The notes below the pieces were generated by a model, which did not search any database, had not been told where the DNA came from, and saw nothing but the letters and a program-made list of their open reading frames with translations. The position numbers were made by a program, and so were the translations under genes. Below, in pieces: positions 26,460-34,475 of a stretch of 64,000 bases of DNA (within the stretch, counting starts at the first letter, position 1; each line of letters starts with the position of its first letter). This DNA is from Gammaproteobacteria bacterium (GTDB lineage Bacteria; Pseudomonadota; Gammaproteobacteria; Steroidobacterales; GCA-2729495), in assembly GCA_028285245.1 (NCBI GenBank), contig JANQPY010000025.1:1-64000 (forward strand). The letters run 5' to 3'.

Positions 26460-27037
26460 TGCAGCCCCTCCTCGTCGTCTTCATCCACCTTGGATACCTG
26501 GCGGGCAAAAACCTTGAATTCGCTGGCGCGGGAAGTCTCGCCGGAACGCGAGGTCTTAACCTCGACCACCTCAAGATCAGGATTACCAAGCCATTCGGAT
26601 TTGTCGATGTTGCGCATCAACGCCGAAACGCGGGTATTGGACTCTGCAGCGCCGATAATCTCGAGTCGCTGGCCGGTTTGATTGACTTCCTGCAGGTAAA
26701 CGCCGTCCGGCAATGTTTCCACCAGCTCATCAACAACACGCACGATGCCGGGGCGACTACGCTGAAGCTGTTCGATGATGTCCATGCGTGCCAGAAGACG
26801 CTCTTTCTTTTCCTCCAGATCGATGATTTCTTCGATCCGCAGGTTGAGCTTCTTGATCTCCTCATCGAGACGCGCGTTGCGATCGTTTTGATGATTGATC
26901 ACGCTCTGAAAGGCAAAGTAGCCGAGCAAAAGAAACACGCCGGCACCCAAAGCAGCACCACCGAGCGCCACGAAGAACTGGTTCCGGCGCTGCGTACGCT
27001 GTTCTTCGCGCCACGGCAGCAGGTTAATGCGAGGCAT
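26456..27037 (-). CDS. pilN: Type IV pilus alignment protein PilN
   Basis: 193 residues. Starts with the conserved INLLPWRE motif that inserts into a groove of PilM; then a membrane span (about 22-42), a coiled coil rich in E/K/R (about 45-95) and a periplasmic domain (RPGIVRVVDELVETLPDGVYLQEV..). The C-terminal tail is acidic. One base separates it from pilM. Confidence 0.95.
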   Translation of the reverse strand: MPRINLLPWREEQRTQRRNQFFVALGGAALGAGVFLLLGYFAFQSVINHQNDRNARLDEEIKKLNLRIEEIIDLEEKKERLLARMDIIEQLQRSRPGIVRVVDELVETLPDGVYLQEVNQTGQRLEIIGAAESNTRVSALMRNIDKSEWLGNPDLEVVEVKTSRSGETSRASEFKVFARQVSKVDEDDEEGLQ

Positions 27038-27038
27038 A

Positions 27039-28100
27039 TCAGTCGAAACTCCGTAGCGCGAGGCCGCAGGCAGTCAGCAGTGCAGTGGCATCCTTGCTCA
27101 CGCCCTGAGACTTGGCCCGCGAGGAAACTTTCATATGGCCCAGAGGATCACCGATTTCCGTGGGAATCCCTACCTTGCTGGAAATAACGTCTGCGACGCC
27201 GGGAATATTCGCGCAGCCACCGCACACCAAAATCTGGTCCGGCTGCTCGCGGCCACCGCCCGACGCCAGAAAGAACTGCAGCGACCGGCTGACCTGCTGA
27301 GTCATGTCATCCGTAAAGGGATCCAATACTTCCGGCTGGTAGTTGCTCGGTAAGCCGCCTTCTTTCTTTGCGCGACCCGCGTCTTCCAGGCTAAGCCCGT
27401 AGGTGCGCATGATTTCCTCGGTTAACTGCTGGCCACCGAACGAAAAATCACGCGTGTAAATAACCCGCATGTCTTGCAGCACGCTGAACGTTGTATTGCT
27501 CGCGCCGAAGTCCACGACGGCAATCAGGTGATCCATGCCGCCGTCGGGCATCTGGTGGGCAAGCAACTGGCAGGCGTTCTCCAGTGCGAACGCCTCAACA
27601 TCTACCACTCTCGCGGTCAGTCCCGCTGCGGCTACGGCCGCCTTGCGCTGATCGACGTTCTCGGTACGCGTAGCAACGAGCAAGACATCATTCATGTCCG
27701 GATCGTTGGCACTCGCACCCAACACTTCGAAATCGAAACTCACCTCTTCCATTGGGAAGGGGATGTACTGATCGGCCTGGATTTCCACCTGGCCCTCAAG
27801 TTCATTCGGGCCCAGACTGCGTGGCAGCTGAATGACCTTCGTGATCGCGGCGTCACCGCTGATTGCAATGGCGACTTCCTCAGCCGCTGAACCAGAACGC
27901 TTAACTGCCCGGCGTATTGCCTCGCCTACCGCATCGGCATCGACGATGGTTTTCTCGCTGATGGAATTGGGCGGCGTGGGCTCCGCGGAGTAACACTCAG
28001 CACGAAAGGAGCGGCCGCTTTGCACAAGCTCAATGAGCTTGATCGACGACGTAGTTATGTCAAGACCGATTAGCGGCTTGGAACGTGACGCGAATAGCAC
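27039..28100 (-). CDS. pilM: Type IV pilus actin-like ATPase PilM
   Basis: 353 residues. Cytoplasmic actin-like protein binding the PilN tail, linking the inner-membrane ring to the motor. Seen: phosphate-1 LIGLDITTSSIKLIEL, EEVAIAISGDAAITKVI, the PMEEVSFDFEVLG segment, phosphate-2 AVVDFGASNTTFSVL and the adenosine motif ILVCGGCANIPGV. The start is GTG at 28100 with AAGGGA about 7 bases upstream. First gene of the operon behind a roughly 370-base leader that contains the riboswitch described separately. Confidence 0.95.
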   Translation of the reverse strand: MLFASRSKPLIGLDITTSSIKLIELVQSGRSFRAECYSAEPTPPNSISEKTIVDADAVGEAIRRAVKRSGSAAEEVAIAISGDAAITKVIQLPRSLGPNELEGQVEIQADQYIPFPMEEVSFDFEVLGASANDPDMNDVLLVATRTENVDQRKAAVAAAGLTARVVDVEAFALENACQLLAHQMPDGGMDHLIAVVDFGASNTTFSVLQDMRVIYTRDFSFGGQQLTEEIMRTYGLSLEDAGRAKKEGGLPSNYQPEVLDPFTDDMTQQVSRSLQFFLASGGGREQPDQILVCGGCANIPGVADVISSKVGIPTEIGDPLGHMKVSSRAKSQGVSKDATALLTACGLALRSFD

Positions 28101-28220
28101 GTGTTTTCCCTTCTAAGTCGGCAACTTGCGAAACATTGTCGCACGACATGTTAGCTACCTAATTTAACTATATATCTCGGTCTAGTGAAAGTACTGTGGA
28201 ACGGGTCTCAAATCCGCCAC

Positions 28221-28241
28221 AAAAAGGCTGCGTTTGCAGCC
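28221..28241 (-). terminator. Second terminator hairpin in the pil leader
   Basis: Minus strand GGCTGC-AAAC-GCAGCC (28226-28241) followed by UUUUU (28221-28225). A compact intrinsic terminator about 110 bases past the aptamer and 120 bases before pilM. No gene ends nearby on this strand, so its natural role is conditional termination of the pil transcript. Confidence 0.75.
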
Positions 28242-28280
28242 GCTTTGGACAGCTACGCACCGCGCTACTGCGCCAAATCA

Positions 28281-28304
28281 GAAGAAAAAGTCGCCGAACG
28301 GCAC
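28281..28304 (-). terminator. First terminator-like hairpin in the pil leader
   Basis: Minus strand GTGCC-GTTC-GGCGAC (28290-28304), a short stem with one bulged G, followed by CUUUUUCUUC (28281-28290). Weaker than the hairpin at 28221. It sits about 45 bases after the aptamer. Confidence 0.55.
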
Positions 28305-28344
28305 CTGCAAGACAGGAGGATATGACAAGCAGCGGGCGCACGGC

Positions 28345-28475
28345 CCGACTGGTTGGCAGCCCCGCTGTCTTAGGAACCGCTCCGGCTGGCCCGTCTTCAA
28401 CAGACGCCGAAGCACCCCATATTCCCTTAGACCGGTGGCTTTGCGCCCCCGCCTTTCAACGGGTATGCCCAAAAA
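28345..28475 (-). promoter_or_regulatory. Probable c-di-GMP-I (GEMM-I) riboswitch aptamer
   Basis: The minus strand carries the GEMM-I hallmarks in order: GGGCATACCC (28461-28470), a stem CCCGTT/GGCGGG capped by GAAA, then GGCGCAAAGCC (28437-28447), ACCGGTCTAAGGG, a long side arm (28370-28425) with nested stems GCTTCGGC/GCCGGAGC and CGTCT/AGACG, and a 3' part CCTAAGACAGCGGGGCTGCC (28354-28373). The GAAA loop, the GCAAAGCC core and the GCGGGG block correspond to the tetraloop, ligand-pocket and receptor parts of known aptamers. The Gs where specificity for c-di-GMP over cAMP-GMP is set are retained. Followed by two terminator hairpins and pilM. Identified by eye; no covariance score. Confidence 0.85.
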
Positions 28476-28479
28476 CCGC

Positions 28480-28510
28480 CGCCAATATGCATAATCGCCC
28501 CTTCCAAGGC
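28480..28510. promoter_or_regulatory. Possible overlapping divergent promoters for pil leader and ponA
   Basis: An AT-rich patch around the palindrome TATGCATA (28486-28493). Plus strand offers CATAAT (28490-28495) as a -10 for ponA. Minus strand offers TTGCCT, 17 bases, CATATT as a promoter upstream of the riboswitch. Matches are only moderate and the -35 for ponA is poor. Confidence 0.35.
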
Positions 28511-28532
28511 AAGGGAATGTCTTACGGTTTCT

Positions 28533-31124
28533 ATGAATACTCCGGTACGCATCGCCGCGGTCCTGGGCGGACTGGCCGCGACCCTGGCAATCGCCATCGT
28601 CACTGCCGGTGTGGGGGCGTATTACTACTTCCGCCCGGGCCTGCCCTCTGCTGAGACGCTGCGCGAAGTCCCGCTGCAGACGCCGTTAGCCATCTATTCC
28701 CGGGATGGCCGGCTGATTGATCAAATTGGCGAAAAGCGGCGCACGCCGGTCGAGTACGAGGAGATCCCAGAGCCCGTTATTCAGGCCTTTCTGGCCGCCG
28801 AAGACGACCGCTTTTTCGATCATCCGGGCTTCGACTATCAGGGCATCACGCGCGCGGCGGTGAATCTCCTGCTCACCGGTAACCGCAGTCAGGGCGGCAG
28901 CACCATCACCCAGCAGCTCGCCCGCGTGTATTTCCTCACGCGGGAGCGGACTTTTGTCCGCAAGGCCAAAGAACTGATTCTGGCCGTGCGAATCGAGCAG
29001 GAGTTTTCGAAAGAAAAAATCCTGTCGCTCTACCTGAACAAGATTTTTCTGGGCCAGCGCGCCTACGGCGTGGTGGCCGCGGGCGAGGTGTATTTTGGCA
29101 AGGCACTGGATGAGTTGAGCATTGCCGAAGCCGCGACGATTGCCGGCCTCCCGAAGGCGCCGTCGACACTGAACCCGGTAACCAGCCCAGAGCGCGCCAC
29201 CGACCGGCGCGGCTACGTGTTGGGGCGCATGCGCGAGCTGGGGTATATCACCGAAGCTGATTACACCGACGCGATTGCCACACCGATGGTATCCCGGCTC
29301 CACGGGCCACGCGTCGCCCTGCGCGCGCGCTACGTCGCAGAGATGGTTCGCGCTGAGATGGTCAGCCGCTTCGGTCTGGGCGCCTACACCGATGGGTACA
29401 AAGTCATCACTACCGTTGACAGCCAGCTCCAGGAGGCCGCCCAGGAAGCCCTGATTACTTCGCTGCTCGAGTACGATCGCCGCCACGGTTATCGTGGCCC
29501 CGCCGCGCGCGACGTGCTGGCAGACCTCGCACGCGATGCCGACGGACAGTACTCGGCAGTGGATCTCAACACATTGCTGGCCCCTTATCCCGACTACGGC
29601 GGACTCTATTCTGCCGTGGTGCTGGATGTCGGCGACGACAATAGTGCTCAGGTGTTTGTCCGCGATCGTGGCCTGACACGCGTCGCCTGGGAGGGCCTCA
29701 ACTGGCGCCGCTATATTAATGACAACGTGATTAGCGACGCCCCGGATTCTGCGCGCGACGTCGTTCAGGCCGGGGACGTGGTTTATCTCGCAAGTTCGCA
29801 AGACGGCTGGCTGCTGGCACAGCCGCCCGCTGCGCAGGCCGCGTTTGTCGCCCTTGATCCGGCAGATGGCGCCACGATCGCGCTGTCTGGTGGTTTCGAT
29901 TTTGAGGCGAGTAAGTTCAATCGCGCGGTGCAAACACGCCGCCAGCCGGGTTCATCGTTCAAGCCGTTCATCTACTCGGCGGCGCTGGCCAATGGCTACA
30001 CGACGGCCAGCCTGATTAACGACGCCCCCGTCGTGTTCGATGACGACAAGCTGGAAGAAACCTGGCGGCCGGAAAACTACTCACGCAAGTTCAACGGCCC
30101 CACGCGTTTGCGCGAAGCGCTGATCCGCTCGTTAAACCTCGTGTCGGTTCGGCTCTTGCTGGGTACGGGCCTAGGCAATGTGCTGGAGCATCTTGAAGAT
30201 TTCGGGTTACCCGCAAGTGCCCTGCCGCGAGACTCTTCTCTGGCGCTTGGTAGCGGTGGCGCGGCACCCATGGATGTGGCCGCGGGCTATGCCGTGTTCG
30301 CCAACGGCGGTTTTCGGGTGCAACCGTACCTGATCGACCGGATTGTTGATGGCGAAGGGCGCAACGTGTTTATCGCAGATCCTCCTCGCGCGTGCAGCGA
30401 CTGCGAACCCGATCCGGCCTCAGAAGCCATTCAGCAAATCATTGCGGATCGACCGCTCGAACCAGAGCGAAGCGAAGAACTCAAAATCGTTACGGATGAT
30501 GCTGCTGTAGTTACCGTAAACGAAGTGCCCGACTACGCCTCCGTGGAACAGATGTCGGCGCACGGCATGCAGTGGCGGGCTACTACCGAAGATGCACCCG
30601 ACTTTGTCCAGCGCCTTGTGCGGCCAGCGCAGCGAGTGATCTCAGCCGAGAACGCTTACCTAGTGTACGACATGATGCGCGACGTCATTCGCCGCGGCAC
30701 AGGCCGCCGGGCACGCGAACTGGGCAGAAGCGACATTGCCGGCAAGACGGGTACCTCCAATGACCGGCGCGACGCCTGGTTTAGCGGCTTCAACGGCAGT
30801 CTGGTGGCCACGGCCTGGGTCGGCTTTGATCAGGAAAGATCGCTGGGCGCTGGCGAGGAAGGCGGCCGCACGGCCCTGCCCATGTGGAAGTACTTTATGG
30901 CGGATGCGCTGCCAGGAACCAGCGAGGCCTTGATTCCGCAACCGGCGGGCATCGTCACCGCACGCATCGATCCTGAGTCCGGCCTTATCGCCGCTGCCGG
31001 CTCGCCCGGCGCCATTTTTGAGATTTTCGAGGCCGGCCAGTTACCCGACGCGCAACAGGATACGCCCGTGCCCGCGCTGTTCGGTGGCGACCAGGGAGTC
31101 GGCGATGAACAGTCGCTGTTCTAG
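28533..31124 (+). CDS. ponA: Bifunctional penicillin-binding protein 1A
   Basis: 863 residues. Periplasmic glycosyltransferase and DD-transpeptidase building peptidoglycan. Seen: N-terminal membrane anchor (about 8-32), GT51 domain with AAEDDRFFDHPGFDYQGI, GGSTITQQLARVYF, RKAKELILAVRIE, KEKILSLYLNKIFLGQRAYGV; an OB-like insertion; transpeptidase with the active Ser in RQPGSSFKPFIY, SLN in LIRSLNLVSV, and KTGTS in IAGKTGTSNDRRDAWF. Divergent from pilM, as in most gammaproteobacteria. The gene overlaps the likely promoter zone of the pil leader. Confidence 0.96.
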   Translation: MNTPVRIAAVLGGLAATLAIAIVTAGVGAYYYFRPGLPSAETLREVPLQTPLAIYSRDGRLIDQIGEKRRTPVEYEEIPEPVIQAFLAAEDDRFFDHPGFDYQGITRAAVNLLLTGNRSQGGSTITQQLARVYFLTRERTFVRKAKELILAVRIEQEFSKEKILSLYLNKIFLGQRAYGVVAAGEVYFGKALDELSIAEAATIAGLPKAPSTLNPVTSPERATDRRGYVLGRMRELGYITEADYTDAIATPMVSRLHGPRVALRARYVAEMVRAEMVSRFGLGAYTDGYKVITTVDSQLQEAAQEALITSLLEYDRRHGYRGPAARDVLADLARDADGQYSAVDLNTLLAPYPDYGGLYSAVVLDVGDDNSAQVFVRDRGLTRVAWEGLNWRRYINDNVISDAPDSARDVVQAGDVVYLASSQDGWLLAQPPAAQAAFVALDPADGATIALSGGFDFEASKFNRAVQTRRQPGSSFKPFIYSAALANGYTTASLINDAPVVFDDDKLEETWRPENYSRKFNGPTRLREALIRSLNLVSVRLLLGTGLGNVLEHLEDFGLPASALPRDSSLALGSGGAAPMDVAAGYAVFANGGFRVQPYLIDRIVDGEGRNVFIADPPRACSDCEPDPASEAIQQIIADRPLEPERSEELKIVTDDAAVVTVNEVPDYASVEQMSAHGMQWRATTEDAPDFVQRLVRPAQRVISAENAYLVYDMMRDVIRRGTGRRARELGRSDIAGKTGTSNDRRDAWFSGFNGSLVATAWVGFDQERSLGAGEEGGRTALPMWKYFMADALPGTSEALIPQPAGIVTARIDPESGLIAAAGSPGAIFEIFEAGQLPDAQQDTPVPALFGGDQGVGDEQSLF

Positions 31125-31129
31125 TTAGC

Positions 31130-31762
31130 ATGGCGGGACACCGGCGACCCTCGCCGTCGAACGACCATCTTCGCTCTCGGCTTGCCGATGAAGCAGCCCG
31201 CGTGATGCTCGAAAGCGGCATCACCGATTTCCGGCTCGCCAAGTCGAAGGCCGTCGAGCGGCTTGGCCTGGGGAACCGGGCACCATTGCCACGCAACGCT
31301 GATATTGAAGCCGCGCTGGCTACCCGCAACCGGCTGTTTCACGCCGGTGCGCAGCCCGCACACCTGCATCGCCTGCGCATGGCTGCGGCAGCAGTGATGC
31401 AACACCTGGAAGAATTCAGGCCCCGGCTGGTTGGACCCGTGCTGAGCGGGCATGCAACCGAGCACTCCAGTATCGATCTACATGTGTTCACCGATACGGC
31501 AGAGCACCTGGGTGACTGTCTCTCGGGGCTGTCGATTCCCTGCAAGAGCATCCAGCTCACCCACCGCTGGCGCCGGGGTGAGCATCAGAAGCTTCCGGGT
31601 TATCGCTTCGAGTATGCCGACTGTGAGGTGCTTGCGTCGGTGTTCAGCCTCAGGCTGCGAGGACACGCACCGCTCAGTCCGGTGGACGGAAAGCCCATGC
31701 AGAGGGCCGCGATAGCAGAGGTGAATGGGCTGATCGAGGCAGGCTCGTTCAGCGCTTACTGA
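31130..31762 (+). CDS. Unrecognised protein, possibly nucleotidyltransferase-like
   Basis: 210 residues, no signal peptide or membrane span. I do not recognise a named family. The N-terminal half is helical with basic residues ([30 protein letters not shown]). Around 105-122 is [20 protein letters not shown], which resembles the G-S..D-h-D-h signature of minimal nucleotidyltransferases, though the first Gly-Ser is in altered order and the second acidic residue is His. It begins 6 bases after ponA, so probably shares its transcript, and its 3' end overlaps convergent gltA by 14 bases. Function unassigned. Confidence 0.7.
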   Translation: MAGHRRPSPSNDHLRSRLADEAARVMLESGITDFRLAKSKAVERLGLGNRAPLPRNADIEAALATRNRLFHAGAQPAHLHRLRMAAAAVMQHLEEFRPRLVGPVLSGHATEHSSIDLHVFTDTAEHLGDCLSGLSIPCKSIQLTHRWRRGEHQKLPGYRFEYADCEVLASVFSLRLRGHAPLSPVDGKPMQRAAIAEVNGLIEAGSFSAY

Positions 31763-33041
31763 TGTCCGTGTAATCCCGCTTGTCAGGGCCGGTATACAGC
31801 TGGCGCGGCCGGCCAATGCGGTGCTCAGGGTCAGTAATCATCTCAGTCCAGTGAGCGACCCAGCCAACGGTGCGCGCAATGGCAAACATCACCGTGAACA
31901 TGGAAGTCGGCAGGCCGAGCGCGCGGTAAATGATGCCAGAGTAGAAATCCACATTCGGGTAGAGCTTCTTCTCAATGAAGTACTCATCCTTGAGAGCGAT
32001 TTCTTCCAGCCGCAGGGCCAGATCAAACAGCGGCGTGTCGACCCGGCCGAGCTGATCAAGAACTTTGTGGCATGCGCCGCGAATAATCGTCGCTCTGGGA
32101 TCGAAGTTCTTGTAGACGCGGTGGCCAAAGCCCATGAGTCGGAACGGGTCGTCCCGGTCCTTGGCCTTATCCACATATTTGTCGATCTGATCTACCGAGC
32201 CAATTTGAGTCAGCATGCGCAGCACCGCTTCGTTGGCTCCGCCATGCGCGGGACCCCAAAGCGCGGAGATACCGGCCGCGACGGCCGAATACGGATTGGC
32301 GCCGGAGCTACCAGCCAGGCGCACTGTGGAAGTGCTGCAGTTCTGTTCGTGGTCGGCGTGCAGCAGGAACAGCAGGTCTATCGCCTCGGCCGCCACCTCG
32401 TTGACCTCATAGTCCTCAGCCGGCACAGCGAATAGCATGTGCAGCAGGTTGGCGGCGTAGCCCAGATCATTGCGCGGGTACATAAACGGCTGGCCAACCG
32501 AGTGCTTGTAAGCCGCCGCAGCGATCGTCGGCAATTTGGCGATAATCCGGTGCGCGAAGATGTCGCGGTGGCGTTCGTTCTGGATGTCGGTCGTGTCGTG
32601 ATAGAACGCGGACATGGACGCCACAACACCGGCCACCATTGCCATCGGATGGGCATCGTAGTGAAACCCGTTAAACAACCTCAGGATGGTCTCGTTGATC
32701 ATCGTGTGCATGATGATCGAGTGCTCAAACTCGGCGAGCTGATCGCCGGACGGCAGCTCGCCGTAGAGCAACAGGTAACAGACTTCGACGAACGAACTCT
32801 TGTCCGCAAGCTGTTCGACCGGATAACCGCGATACATCAACACGCCTTTGGCGCCGTCGATGTATGTGATCTTGCTTTCGCAGCTTGCGGTCGAGGCAAA
32901 ACCAGGGTCGAAGGTAAAAATGCCCTGATCACCATAGACCGAGCGAATATCAACCACATCGGGCCCAGCGGAGCCTGACTTCACTGGCAGCTCAACCGAC
33001 TGCCCGCTGGCGTTTTGCAAGGTGTAGTTTTTCTCGGTCAT
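31749..33041 (-). CDS. gltA: Citrate synthase (type I, hexameric class)
   Basis: 430 residues from the ATG at 33041; the frame extends to 33179 but the start MTEKNYTLQ matches the family length of about 427-431. Condenses acetyl-CoA and oxaloacetate. Seen: the N-terminal beta domain of NADH-regulated enzymes ([21 protein letters not shown]), [35 protein letters not shown] with a catalytic His, [12 protein letters not shown] with the second His, [15 protein letters not shown], and the catalytic Asp in NVDFYSGII. The 5' UTR would be about 130 bases if the -10 at 33182 is used. Confidence 0.97.
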   Translation of the reverse strand: MTEKNYTLQNASGQSVELPVKSGSAGPDVVDIRSVYGDQGIFTFDPGFASTASCESKITYIDGAKGVLMYRGYPVEQLADKSSFVEVCYLLLYGELPSGDQLAEFEHSIIMHTMINETILRLFNGFHYDAHPMAMVAGVVASMSAFYHDTTDIQNERHRDIFAHRIIAKLPTIAAAAYKHSVGQPFMYPRNDLGYAANLLHMLFAVPAEDYEVNEVAAEAIDLLFLLHADHEQNCSTSTVRLAGSSGANPYSAVAAGISALWGPAHGGANEAVLRMLTQIGSVDQIDKYVDKAKDRDDPFRLMGFGHRVYKNFDPRATIIRGACHKVLDQLGRVDTPLFDLALRLEEIALKDEYFIEKKLYPNVDFYSGIIYRALGLPTSMFTVMFAIARTVGWVAHWTEMITDPEHRIGRPRQLYTGPDKRDYTDISKR

Positions 33042-33181
33042 GCTTGTATCCGGCTTGGTGTTCCAGATGGCCCGCAGTCGCCTATGCAGGCCGCTAGAGG
33101 CAGGCCCTAAGACAAGCAACGCTTTGCGGGTGCCTGTGGACCTGGACCATGCCAGGCGAGGCGCCCGCCGGGGGGCCACGC

Positions 33182-33187
33182 ATTATA
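33182..33187 (-). promoter_or_regulatory. Possible gltA promoter -10 (TATAAT)
   Basis: A perfect TATAAT on the minus strand (33182-33187). The expected -35 position reads GTGCAC, a poor match, so the promoter may need an activator. It implies a leader of about 130 bases before gltA. Nothing else recognisable in 33042-33284. Confidence 0.4.
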
Positions 33188-33284
33188 AAGGAGCTGGCCG
33201 CGCCGTGCACGAGCGCAACTTCTTGATTAAACGTTGGGACTGACCGCGCTAACGAACCTACATAACGCAGGCGGCACGTGCAGA

Positions 33285-33500
33285 TCAGGCTTTGCCGCCA
33301 CTCATGCCGTACTTGCGGCGGAACTTATCGACACGTCCGGCGGTATCGACGATCTTTTGCTTACCCGTGTAGAACGGATGGCAGGCCGAGCAGACTTCGA
33401 CGTGCAGATCCTCGCCCAAGGTAGAGCGCGTAGTGAACTCGTTGCCGCAGCTGCAGACGACTTTGATTTCGGAATAAGTGGGATGGATTTCTGCTTTCAT
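33285..33500 (-). CDS. rpmE: 50S ribosomal protein L31
   Basis: 71 residues. Zinc-ribbon type: Cys16 and Cys18 in VVCSCGNEF, Cys37 and Cys40 in EVCSACHPF, the four-cysteine (C+) form replaced by a zinc-free paralogue under zinc starvation in many bacteria. The start MKAEIHPTY and the [25 protein letters not shown] segment are diagnostic. Own promoter predicted at 33551-33579. Confidence 0.97.
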   Translation of the reverse strand: MKAEIHPTYSEIKVVCSCGNEFTTRSTLGEDLHVEVCSACHPFYTGKQKIVDTAGRVDKFRRKYGMSGGKA

Positions 33501-33550
33501 GGCCGTGCTGCCGCCGGTCTGGGCCGGTCAGGGATAAATGAGGGCCGCGA

Positions 33551-33579
33551 AGGATAGCGGGCCGACCGGCCCGGATCAA
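33551..33579 (-). promoter_or_regulatory. Predicted rpmE promoter with palindromic spacer
   Basis: Minus strand -35 TTGATC (33574-33579), 17-base spacer, -10 TATCCT (33551-33556), about 50 bases before the rpmE ATG. The spacer is almost exactly filled by a perfect inverted repeat CGGGCCG-AC-CGGCCCG (33558-33573), which may be an operator or chance GC-rich symmetry. Confidence 0.6.
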
Positions 33580-33613
33580 TCACGTGCCGAACCAATCAGC
33601 CCGTAGCCAATGG

Positions 33614-33636
33614 TTATCCACAATATCTGTGGATAA
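33614..33636. promoter_or_regulatory. Two perfect DnaA boxes in inverted orientation
   Basis: TTATCCACA (33614-33622) and its exact complement TGTGGATAA (33628-33636) are separated by ATATC. Each equals the strongest consensus DnaA box. They border a stretch (about 33660-33830) far richer in A+T than the surroundings. An imperfect box (TTGTGCACA, minus strand, near 33642-33650) follows. Confidence 0.7.
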
Positions 33637-33860
33637 GTGTGTGCACAACTCTGTCCGCAGGCGCCCAAGAACTTGTCTTGTAAGCAAAAGCTTTGTATTG
33701 GGCAAGATTTGTTCATTCAAGATTATGCTATACAAAATAAATAGTTACGAGATCTTCCAGCATATCGGTATGACATGTGGGCGCATATCTGCCTGAATTT
33801 TGACAAAACTGTGACAGTGTGAATAAACGAGCCAGGCTGGCCGCCCGGGTGATGACCTGG
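33637..33860. other. AT-rich intergenic stretch between rpmE and rdgB
   Basis: Non-coding as far as I can see. AT-rich from about 33660 to 33830, with a TTGACA at 33800-33805 on the plus strand followed 16-17 bases later by AATAAA/ATAAAC, which would fire toward antisense rdgB. A 70-codon frame through this part has no family resemblance. Downstream of rdgB on the minus strand there is only a weak GC-rich hairpin. Confidence 0.5.
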
Positions 33861-34475
33861 TCAGACCTCGGCGAGCCGCGCGCACAGGGCCCTTACCGCC
33901 TGGCCGCGATGGCTGCGCGCATTCTTTTCATCAGGGGTGAGCTCGGCTGAATGGCGGCCCAATTCCTCATCGACGAATAGCGGGTCGTAACCGAAGCCCC
34001 GCTCTCCTTTCGCCTCCCTGGCGATGCGGCCTTCCCAGCGGCCTTCCGCGATGACCGGGGGAACTGCGCTGGCAGCCGACTGCACGTAGACAATGACACA
34101 GACAAACCGCGCGCCCCGCTGCTCGGTTGGCACATCGCTCAGCGCCTCCAAAAGTTTGCGGTTGTTGGCGGCATCGTCGCTGGGGCTGCCGGCATAGCGG
34201 GCCGAATACACGCCCGGAGCACCCCCCAGCGCGTCCACCTCCAGACCGGAATCGTCGGCGATGGCCGGCAATCCGCTGGCTGCTGAGGCATGCCTGGCCT
34301 TCAGCAGTGCATTTTCAAGAAAGGTCTTGCCGGTTTCCGCGGCGCCCTCGATGCCCAGCGATGACTGCGTCACCAGCGACCATCGGTCCCCCAGCAGCAT
34401 CTGCAGCTCGGCAAGCTTGCCCTTGTTGCCGGTGGCCAGTACCACCCGTTGCGGATGATTCAGGGGTGCGCTCAA
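33861..34475 (-). CDS. rdgB: dITP/XTP pyrophosphatase (RdgB/HAM1)
   Basis: 204 residues. Hydrolyses non-canonical purine NTPs (dITP, XTP) to monophosphates. Seen: [33 protein letters not shown], the metal-binding [24 protein letters not shown], and [14 protein letters not shown]. The start codon is TTG at 34475, overlapping the rph stop as TTGA; no in-frame ATG lies near. Third gene of PP2C-rph-rdgB. Confidence 0.95.
   Translation of the reverse strand: MSAPLNHPQRVVLATGNKGKLAELQMLLGDRWSLVTQSSLGIEGAAETGKTFLENALLKARHASAASGLPAIADDSGLEVDALGGAPGVYSARYAGSPSDDAANNRKLLEALSDVPTEQRGARFVCVIVYVQSAASAVPPVIAEGRWEGRIAREAKGERGFGYDPLFVDEELGRHSAELTPDEKNARSHRGQAVRALCARLAEV

Noticed and set aside
28195-28220. 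tRNA-like T-arm, GGGTCTCAAATCC followed by GCCA
   Set aside because: The stem pairs poorly and no D-arm, anticodon arm or acceptor 5' strand can be found upstream.
28278-28472. 64-codon minus-strand frame upstream of pilM
   Set aside because: It lies wholly inside the riboswitch and its hairpins; composition is arginine- and glycine-rich without domain signal.
28196-28654. Plus-strand frame with AGGAGG just before an ATG at 28322
   Set aside because: Spacing to the ATG is only two bases, the product has no family resemblance, it runs into the ponA start in another frame, and the DNA is explained by a structured RNA on the other strand.
28686-29933. Long 415-codon frame antisense to ponA
   Set aside because: Shadow of the GC-rich ponA gene; histidine/arginine/glutamine-rich translation with no motifs.
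33584-33796. 70-codon plus-strand frame in the rpmE-rdgB gap
   Set aside because: No ribosome site, covers the DnaA boxes, AT-rich low-complexity translation without recognisable family.
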